A stretch of DNA of 36,364 nt, from positions 1-36,364 of the forward strand of contig JAJFVA010000034.1 in assembly GCA_021371995.1 (NCBI GenBank), in the 5' to 3' direction. Positions within the stretch are counted from its first letter, which is position 1; each line of letters starts with the position of its first letter. Both the position numbers and the translations under genes were made by a program. Shown here in pieces: positions 31,196 through 36,364 of this stretch. The DNA comes from Methanoregulaceae archaeon (GTDB taxonomy: Archaea > Halobacteriota > Methanomicrobia > Methanomicrobiales > Methanospirillaceae). Below the pieces are notes generated by a model. That model did not search any database and had not been told where the DNA came from. It saw only the letters and a list, made by a program, of their open reading frames with translations.

Positions 31196-32083
31196 TTTGG
31201 TGAAGTTTATATCCAGCTTTTACATGCGGCCGGGACCCTCGTAGGACTGGCAATTGGGGACGCTTTTGGTGCGCCCCTTGAAGGCATGTCTCCTCCGGTG
31301 AGAAAAGTCAGGGATATGGAGTATTCGTATCAGCGGGGCCGTAAAGCGGGTGTTTTTACCGATGACACCGGGCAGGCCCTTGCCGTCGCCCGTTCGCTCA
31401 CCCGATGCCGGGGTTTTTCGCCGGAGGACATGATGGCGGAGCTGGTCGCCGCATATCTTTCGGACCCCGGTGTGTACGGCCCGACCTCCCGGAGGGTTTT
31501 TGACCTCGTGCTCCTCGGCATGGACCCCCGGAAGGCAGCCCGGGCGGCACATGAGATCAACGGGCAGAGCCGGAGCAACGGGAGCGTGATGCGGGGCCCG
31601 CCAATCGGCGTTTTTTATACCGGTCCGATGGTCGAGACCTGCAGCATGGCATGCTCCCGCCTTACCCACTATGACCCGGCAGCAGGCGCCTGTTCTGCGT
31701 TTGTGAACCGCATGGTGAGCGAACTCTGCCGGGGAAAAGGAAAGAGGCAGGCATATCTGCGGGCCCTCTCCTGCTGCCGGAATGACGAGGTCGGTGAAAT
31801 GCTCGGGAGGTTCCGGTGCTACGACCCGGTCCCGGGCCTTGACTGTCTTCTCGCAACTCATGCCGCACTCGCGGCATTCATGGAAAACGATACCTTTGAA
31901 GACACTCTCCTCTCAGCAGTGAACCTGGGCGGCGATGCGGATACGGTCGGGGCGATTGCCGGCTCCCTTGCCGGCTCCCACTACGGCCTCGGGTCAGTTC
32001 CGCGCCGCTGGCTTTCCGGGCTGCACGGCCTTTCGCGGGTAACCTCCGCAGCATGGAACCTGTGGGAGGTAGCGAGGGAGTGA
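31184..32083 (+). CDS. ADP-ribosylglycohydrolase (DraG family)
   Basis: Predicted protein of about 300 residues. The fold's metal-binding motifs are clear: LVGLAIGDAFGAPLEGM near the N-terminus, FTDDTGQALA (about 62-71), NGSVMRGPPIGV near 143-154, and GGDADTVGAIAGS near 261-273. DraG-type enzymes remove ADP-ribose from proteins, such as dinitrogenase reductase, or from small molecules. No ADP-ribosyltransferase or nif gene is nearby. The start is unsure: no ATG lies in a good place, and GTG 31184 is the only reasonable in-frame start with an AGGAAC before it. It is followed by a repeat-bearing gap. Confidence 0.82.
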   Translation: MIYFFGEVYIQLLHAAGTLVGLAIGDAFGAPLEGMSPPVRKVRDMEYSYQRGRKAGVFTDDTGQALAVARSLTRCRGFSPEDMMAELVAAYLSDPGVYGPTSRRVFDLVLLGMDPRKAARAAHEINGQSRSNGSVMRGPPIGVFYTGPMVETCSMACSRLTHYDPAAGACSAFVNRMVSELCRGKGKRQAYLRALSCCRNDEVGEMLGRFRCYDPVPGLDCLLATHAALAAFMENDTFEDTLLSAVNLGGDADTVGAIAGSLAGSHYGLGSVPRRWLSGLHGLSRVTSAAWNLWEVARE

Positions 32084-32217
32084 GGAATAGATCTCATCTG
32101 TCTTCGGAGAGGTATCACCAGCAGAACCCTTGGGGGAGGAAGGGGCGTTATGCTGACTATCAACACCAAGGGAGGGGCGTATTGGAATCAGAAGCTCTCT
32201 TTTTGTCACTATCTTGC

Positions 32218-32295
32218 GGGGGCTTTCGCCCCCACACCCCCACAGATGTACCCCGCCGCCCCCTGAGGGCTTCCTGCCGGCGGGATCATGGCCGT
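32218..32295 (-). repeat. Dispersed hairpin repeat, family 1, copy 3 (inverted)
   Basis: On the minus strand it begins ACGGCCATGATCCCGCCGG, runs through GGGTACATCTGTGGGGGTGT and ends with a perfect hairpin at 32233-32218 (GGGGGC-GAAA-GCCCCC, a GNRA tetraloop). It shares GTGGGGGTGTGGGGGCGA with copy 1. Confidence 0.65.
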
Positions 32296-32451
32296 CTTCT
32301 GGAATTGATGATTCCGACGTTAAGTGCCGGAATTGTGGAGCTGTTCGCCTCGATTATTACCATAAGGATTGATACCACCCGCATTAGAACAATATGATAC
32401 TACTTTCCAAAAGAGCAAGAGATAAAAAAACTGGTACAATATACCGTCCTA

Positions 32452-32504
32452 TCGCATATGGGGGAAGCCTCAGCGGCGGGGGTGAGCCAAAGGCGAAACC
32501 CCCG
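32452..32504 (+). repeat. Dispersed hairpin repeat, family 2, copy 3
   Basis: TCGCATATGGGGGAAGCCT, then CAGCGGCGGGGGTGAGCC (32471-32488), AAA, GGCGAAACCCCCG. The outer stem GGGGGT/ACCCCC and inner stem GCC/GGC with loop AAA are both perfect, joined by an asymmetric GA/GAA internal loop. Confidence 0.65.
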
Positions 32505-32566
32505 GGAACGTCGGATCAATTACTTTGATAAAAGGCAGTTAAAAATGCCTCTAGGTAAAAGCAGAC

Positions 32567-33013
32567 TCACACCGGCATGAGCTCGACAAACTGCAGGCTC
32601 CGTCCCTTTTCGCAGCGCTCGGGGGCATTTCCTATCACATCGACAACGATGTATTTTTCCCTCTCGATGATCCCGTCCGGGCGGCAGAAGGGATAGTTCG
32701 CGCACTGCTCCTTGGTGCACGAGCACTCGAACTGTATCTTTGTATTCTTAATTGCCATATCAGCGGAGAGGAGTGCCGGGATCGGCGATTCAACCACTTC
32801 GACGGCACGCGTTCCGTTGAGGTGCACGAGGCAGGCGTGTTCGGTCGGGCGGACTCCCACGATACGGTAGCGCCGCCCTTTCTTCAGGTTGTTGCAGGCC
32901 TTATTCAGTTTACAGGGGCTGCATTCGGAGATTGTTCCCTCGTAGATGAACTCGAGCCCGTTTTTTGCCAGTTCCTTTCCGATGAGGGTCACTTTCGGCT
33001 TGGCTTCGACCAT
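32567..33013 (-). CDS. UPF0179 family protein
   Basis: Predicted 148-residue cytoplasmic protein of the archaeal UPF0179 family. It opens VTLIGKELAKNGLEFIYEG, and has three Cys groups: ECSPCKLNKAC (about 30-40), ECSCTKEQCANYPFC (about 95-109), and one near ERCEKG. These may hold a metal or Fe-S cluster; function is unknown. It starts 6 bases after egsA and should be cotranscribed with it. Confidence 0.9.
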   Translation of the reverse strand: MVEAKPKVTLIGKELAKNGLEFIYEGTISECSPCKLNKACNNLKKGRRYRIVGVRPTEHACLVHLNGTRAVEVVESPIPALLSADMAIKNTKIQFECSCTKEQCANYPFCRPDGIIEREKYIVVDVIGNAPERCEKGRSLQFVELMPV

Positions 33014-33019
33014 ATCTTA

Positions 33020-34099
33020 TCACTCCATGTACAGCATCCGTATCAGGTGTTCGGCAGACTCCCGGGAGAGCCCCATGTCCAGGATGGTGAACCGCTCGGG
33101 ACGTACATCCTTTGCGGCAAGGAGCGCTTCAACCGCAATCTCGTCAGGAATTCCTACATCCGCCGGGGTGACAGGGGCACCGATCTGGCGGAGAGCCTCC
33201 CGGATCTCCCTCCAGTTCCCGCCATGCAGGTACATGGTGATGATTGTCCCGATCCCGCATGCTTCACCGTGCAGGGCCTTTCCCGGCGCGAGGCGCTCCA
33301 GGGCATGGCCGAACTTGTGTTCGCCGCCGGAGCCGGGGCGGGATGAACCTGCAATGCTCATCGCCACCCCGGAAGAGACGAGTGCCTTGATGACAAACCA
33401 GGCGCTCTCTTCCTGGCATGGTTTGATCGTTTTGGCATTCTTCATCAGGAGCTCGGCAGTCATCCGGGATAAAGCGATTGCATATTCGCTGACAGGCTCC
33501 CCCCTCATCCGGTGGGCAAACTCCCAGTCAAGGCATGCCGTGTAGTTCGACATGATATCGGCACAGCCGGCCGCGAGGAGGCGGTGCGGGGCTTTTGCGA
33601 TCACCCCTGTGTCGGCAACGATCGCAATGGGAGGGTGCGCTTCAAGCGATGCACTCCCCTCCGCCATCGGGACCGATGCCCGGGCAGAAGCGATCCCATC
33701 GTGGGAGGCGGCCGTCGGCACGCTGATGAACTGGCGGTCGAGGTTGTAGGAGACGATTTTTGCCGTGTCGATCACCCGCCCGCCCCCGACACCCACGATG
33801 AAGTCCACGGATTGTGCCGCTTGTTCCGCCTCCCGGATCACCTGCATGCTGATCGTCCCGGCCACAAATGAACTGACCTCGTAGTGCTCCCCGAGGAATG
33901 CCATGACCTGCTCCCCGGCAAGGTCACGGGTATGGGTGCCGGTGATCACGAGAGCGGATCGCCCCAGGCGCAGATCGGAACAGACCGCCGGGATATGCGA
34001 GAGCACCCCATGGCCGATCACGACGTCCCGCGGGAGCTGCATCCACCGGGACTTCTCCGAGCCTTTCTGCTTCAGTACTTTAATACGGTCCGCGCTCAT
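33020..34099 (-). CDS. egsA: sn-Glycerol-1-phosphate dehydrogenase
   Basis: Predicted 359-residue NAD(P)H enzyme that reduces dihydroxyacetone phosphate to sn-glycerol-1-phosphate, setting the stereochemistry of archaeal lipids. The nucleotide motif GVGGGRVIDTAK (about 103-114), SVPTAASHDGIAS (about 126-138), and metal ligands in AGCADIMSNY and GGEHKFGHALE (about 258-268) are intact, plus LHGEACGIG. The ATG at 34099 has no good ribosome binding site and lies only 12 bases from the divergent DUF63 start, so its promoter must be inside that gene (a TATA-like element near 34131-34140). Leads an operon with UPF0179. Confidence 0.95.
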   Translation of the reverse strand: MSADRIKVLKQKGSEKSRWMQLPRDVVIGHGVLSHIPAVCSDLRLGRSALVITGTHTRDLAGEQVMAFLGEHYEVSSFVAGTISMQVIREAEQAAQSVDFIVGVGGGRVIDTAKIVSYNLDRQFISVPTAASHDGIASARASVPMAEGSASLEAHPPIAIVADTGVIAKAPHRLLAAGCADIMSNYTACLDWEFAHRMRGEPVSEYAIALSRMTAELLMKNAKTIKPCQEESAWFVIKALVSSGVAMSIAGSSRPGSGGEHKFGHALERLAPGKALHGEACGIGTIITMYLHGGNWREIREALRQIGAPVTPADVGIPDEIAVEALLAAKDVRPERFTILDMGLSRESAEHLIRMLYME

Positions 34100-34111
34100 T
34101 AAGATCAGGGA

Positions 34112-34960
34112 ATGATTAGGGATTTCATCTACAAATATTACGTAGATCCCATCGTGTACGGTCAGCCGTACAACATAGTCGACACACTCACGTATGCTCT
34201 GGTTCTGATTGTGGCGCTATATATCATTTACCGGTGGCTTTCCCGATCGAAGATCGTGCAGGTCGACAGCCGGTTCATTCTCGCCACCCTGCCCTACGTG
34301 GTGCTTGGTGGACTGCTGCGGGTTGTCGAGGATACCGGGATGATCAGCCCACCCTGGCAGTACCTGCTTATAACGCCGCTCATCTACTTTGTCCTCTTCT
34401 TTTTCACCGTGCTCGTGCTGGTATGCACGGCATATGCAGCGAAGGCCGGGCTCATCAGGAATTATGCCCTGTTCTATGCGGGGACGGGGGTAGTGGCCTG
34501 TATTGTCGTATCCGGGCTGCTGGTCTTATTCGGGCTGCAGAACGGGATCATTGCGGTCAGTGTGCTTGCCACGATCCTCGGTATGGGGGTACTTGCGACA
34601 CTCCTGGTCTATGGCGCCATGCGGTACCTCCTCGGGTGGAAATACGCCGCCGATCCACTGTATCTTGCCCTCATCTTCGGACAGATGCTTGATGCAAGCG
34701 CCACGAGTTACGGGATCGATCTCCATCCCCTCGATTACATGGAGGTACATGTGGTCGGATCCAACCTGATCGAACTGACCGGTACGGCGTTTGTCATGTT
34801 CCCGCTCAAGCTGGCAGTGCTCTTCCCGGGCATCTACATTCTCGAACGCTACCGGGACGAGGGGCCCGCCATCCTGTGGTATCTTATCGTGCTCGCCATG
34901 ATCACGGTCGGCCTTGCGCCGGGGATCAGGGACATGGTACGGATGGTTCTCTATGTCTGA
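34112..34960 (+). CDS. DUF63 family integral membrane protein
   Basis: Predicted 282-residue protein with about seven or eight transmembrane segments. FIYKYYVDPIVYGQPYNIVD at the N-terminus, TLPYVVLGGLLRVVEDTGMI near 65-84 and IFGQMLDASATSYGID near 190-205 are archaeal DUF63 hallmarks. The function is unknown. AGGGA precedes the ATG; the TATA-like TACTTTAATA at about 34078-34087 lies within the egsA coding region. It overlaps the SpoIIM-like gene by 8 bases, so the two membrane proteins are probably made together. Confidence 0.9.
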   Translation: MIRDFIYKYYVDPIVYGQPYNIVDTLTYALVLIVALYIIYRWLSRSKIVQVDSRFILATLPYVVLGGLLRVVEDTGMISPPWQYLLITPLIYFVLFFFTVLVLVCTAYAAKAGLIRNYALFYAGTGVVACIVVSGLLVLFGLQNGIIAVSVLATILGMGVLATLLVYGAMRYLLGWKYAADPLYLALIFGQMLDASATSYGIDLHPLDYMEVHVVGSNLIELTGTAFVMFPLKLAVLFPGIYILERYRDEGPAILWYLIVLAMITVGLAPGIRDMVRMVLYV

Positions 34961-35513
34961 TACAGCGGGAAGCGCGGTCTTCACCTGCGTCCTCTTCGCC
35001 GCGTCCGTTGCGGCAGGGGTGGCGCTTACGGTCGGAAATCCGGAAGCAGGGCAGCAGCTGCTCGAGCTCTTCAGGGAGGCTATTCTCGGGGAGGTACTCG
35101 ACAGCACCGCGCCGGTTCTTGCAGCCATGCTCTTTTTCAACAACCTGCAGGCCTGCGTGGTCATGTTCCTTGGCGGGGCATCGTTTGGGATCCTTACGGC
35201 GTTTGTGATCGTTTCAAACGGCGTTGTAATCGGGTCCATTGTCGAGCTCGTCCGCCAGCAGCAGGGCGGACTCTATATCGCAGCAGCGCTCCTCCCCCAC
35301 GGGATCTTCGAGATCCCTGCGTTCATCATATCAGGAACACTCGGGTTCATGCTCGCCCGGTCGTTATGGAACGAGTGGAACCAAAAAGGGGACGCAGCGG
35401 CCGATGCATTCCGGATGGGCAGGACGTTTCTCCTCTATGTGCTGCCGCTTGTCTTCCTCGCAGCGGTCACAGAGGCATTTATTACGCCGGGAATCATAGC
35501 TTTTGTAGCCTGA
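34953..35513 (+). CDS. Stage II sporulation protein M-like membrane protein (SpoIIM/DUF95)
   Basis: Predicted 186-residue membrane protein with five likely transmembrane segments. FFNNLQACVVMFLGGASFGI (about 61-80) and LLPHGIFEIPAFIISGTLGF (about 110-129) are the characteristic blocks of SpoIIM/DUF95 proteins, which occur widely in non-sporulating archaea. A role in sporulation is not implied; the archaeal function is unknown. The ATG at 34953 is inside the end of the DUF63 gene. It is followed 12 bases later by proS. Confidence 0.9.
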   Translation: MSDTAGSAVFTCVLFAASVAAGVALTVGNPEAGQQLLELFREAILGEVLDSTAPVLAAMLFFNNLQACVVMFLGGASFGILTAFVIVSNGVVIGSIVELVRQQQGGLYIAAALLPHGIFEIPAFIISGTLGFMLARSLWNEWNQKGDAAADAFRMGRTFLLYVLPLVFLAAVTEAFITPGIIAFVA

Positions 35514-35525
35514 GGTTTTTTGAAA

Positions 35526-36364
35526 ATGGACGAGGATCAGGGTGCACTGCCGCAAAAAGATGATTTCAGCGGCTGGTACAACGAGCTGTTATGGCGTGCC
35601 GAGATCATGGATGTCAGGTATCCTGTCAAGGGGCTGTATGTATGGTACCCGTTCGGGTTTGCCCTCCGGAGAAACGTGTATGGGGAACTCCGGGCGCTCC
35701 TTGACTGCGACCACCAGGAGGCACTCTTTCCGCTGCTGATCCCTGAGACCGAGTTTGCAAAGGAGGCCGAGCACATCAAGGGATTCGAGGAGGAGGTGTA
35801 CTGGGTCACCCATGGGGGGACCTCCCCGCTCGAGGTGAAGCTTGCGCTGCGGCCGACGAGCGAATGTGCCATCTACCCGATGTACCATCTCTGGGTCCGT
35901 TCCCATGCCGATCTCCCGCTCCGGATCTACCAGATCGTGAACACGTTCCGGTACGAGACAAAGCATACCCGGCCGCTCATCCGGCTCCGGGAGATCACGT
36001 CCTTCAAGGAAGCCCACACGGTCCATGCCACGTGGGAGGATGCGGAACGGCAGGTGCATGCAGCAATCGCCCTCTACCGGACGTTCTACGAGACGCTCTG
36101 CGTGCCGGTCATCGTCTCGAAGCGGCCGGACTGGGACAAGTTCCCGGGTGCCGACTACACGATTGCAGTCGACACGATCATGCCGGACGGACGGACGCTC
36201 CAGATCGGGACCGTGCATCATCTTGGCGACCATTTCTCTAAGACGTTCTCGATCACCTACGAGGATCTTAACGGGGAGCAGCAGTTTGCACAGCAGACCT
36301 GTTACGGGATATCCGAGCGGTGTATCGCAGCGCTGATCAGCATGCACGGCGATGAGAAGGGGCT
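35526..36364 (+). CDS. proS: Prolyl-tRNA synthetase, archaeal/eukaryotic type (5' part only)
   Basis: The first about 279 codons are present and the reading frame remains open at the window end. The class II motif 2 region [20 protein letters not shown], the motif 1 region ([20 protein letters not shown]) and [20 protein letters not shown] are visible. [16 protein letters not shown] is also typical. The enzyme charges tRNA-Pro with proline; the window also contains tRNA-Pro(GGG) at 15.8 kb. The gene follows the SpoIIM-like gene by 12 bases and may share its transcript. Confidence 0.95.
   Translation, partial: MDEDQGALPQKDDFSGWYNELLWRAEIMDVRYPVKGLYVWYPFGFALRRNVYGELRALLDCDHQEALFPLLIPETEFAKEAEHIKGFEEEVYWVTHGGTSPLEVKLALRPTSECAIYPMYHLWVRSHADLPLRIYQIVNTFRYETKHTRPLIRLREITSFKEAHTVHATWEDAERQVHAAIALYRTFYETLCVPVIVSKRPDWDKFPGADYTIAVDTIMPDGRTLQIGTVHHLGDHFSKTFSITYEDLNGEQQFAQQTCYGISERCIAALISMHGDEKG

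Larger units (their letters stand above)
32084..32566. other. Noncoding gap holding one copy of each repeat family
   Basis: No gene is supportable between the ADP-ribosylglycohydrolase gene and the 3' end of the UPF0179 gene. It holds a family 1 copy (32218-32295, minus strand) and a family 2 copy (32452-32504, plus strand). A short AT-rich stretch lies at 32390-32430. Confidence 0.5.

Noticed and set aside
32053-32397. 114-codon plus-strand frame after the ADP-ribosylglycohydrolase gene
   Set aside because: It overlaps the end of that gene and runs through the family 1 repeat; no domain seen.
34953-35513. SpoIIM-like gene as a sign of sporulation
   Set aside because: SpoIIM/DUF95 proteins are widespread in archaea that do not form spores; no other sporulation genes are present.

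Overview
The window is a chromosome segment from a methanogenic euryarchaeon, most likely of the order Methanomicrobiales. Evidence for an archaeon: two lipid genes (sn-glycerol-1-phosphate dehydrogenase and geranylgeranyl reductase), archaeal primase small subunit, GINS, aIF2-alpha, Nop10, S27e, L44e, LSm, type V fructose-1,6-bisphosphatase, and TATA-type promoters with short leaders. Evidence for a methanogen: an FmdE-family protein and a ycaO-tfuA pair of the kind that makes the thioglycine of methyl-coenzyme M reductase. The order is inferred from overall protein character; I cannot fix the genus.

Layout. 0.3-1.6 kb: Yip1-family membrane protein and FmdE-like protein. 1.9-2.5 kb: LSm protein and a winged-helix regulator on the minus strand, then a 640-bp gap with two copies of a GC-rich repeat. 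3.1-9.2 kb, minus strand: fructose bisphosphatase/aldolase, an AAA ATPase (Cdc48)-Hsp20 operon, 5-formyl-THF cyclo-ligase family protein and ThiC. 9.4-14.4 kb, plus strand: a tightly overlapping run of radical SAM activase-like protein, UPF0200 kinase-like protein, TIM-barrel protein and RNase Z, followed by a DHH/RecJ-like phosphoesterase. 14.4-15.9 kb: repeat-bearing noncoding DNA, two small genes and tRNA-Pro(GGG). 15.9-24.1 kb: DUF89 protein, second Yip1 paralogue, TfuA-YcaO, site-2 protease, RNase HII, TrkA, geranylgeranyl reductase and ferredoxin. 24.2-31.1 kb, minus strand: a long information-processing cluster (UPF0058, Elp3, PriS, GINS, then L44e, S27e, aIF2-alpha, Nop10, PAC2 and an EndoQ-like PHP protein). 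31.2-36.4 kb: ADP-ribosylglycohydrolase, another repeat-bearing gap, UPF0179, egsA, DUF63, SpoIIM-like protein and the 5' part of proS, which runs off the window end.

How genes cooperate. The translation and replication genes are coupled by ATGA or GTGA overlaps. Geranylgeranyl reductase and its overlapping ferredoxin, with egsA, belong to ether-lipid synthesis. Cdc48 and Hsp20 form a protein-quality unit whose promoter carries a palindrome at the predicted transcription start.

No CRISPR array, insertion sequence, prophage or defence island was seen. The least explained material is noncoding: two dispersed hairpin repeat families confined to the gaps between genes, a long imperfect hairpin at 1.76 kb, and palindromes set against start codons or around TATA boxes (both Yip1 paralogues, the small winged-helix gene at 14.96 kb, cdc48).
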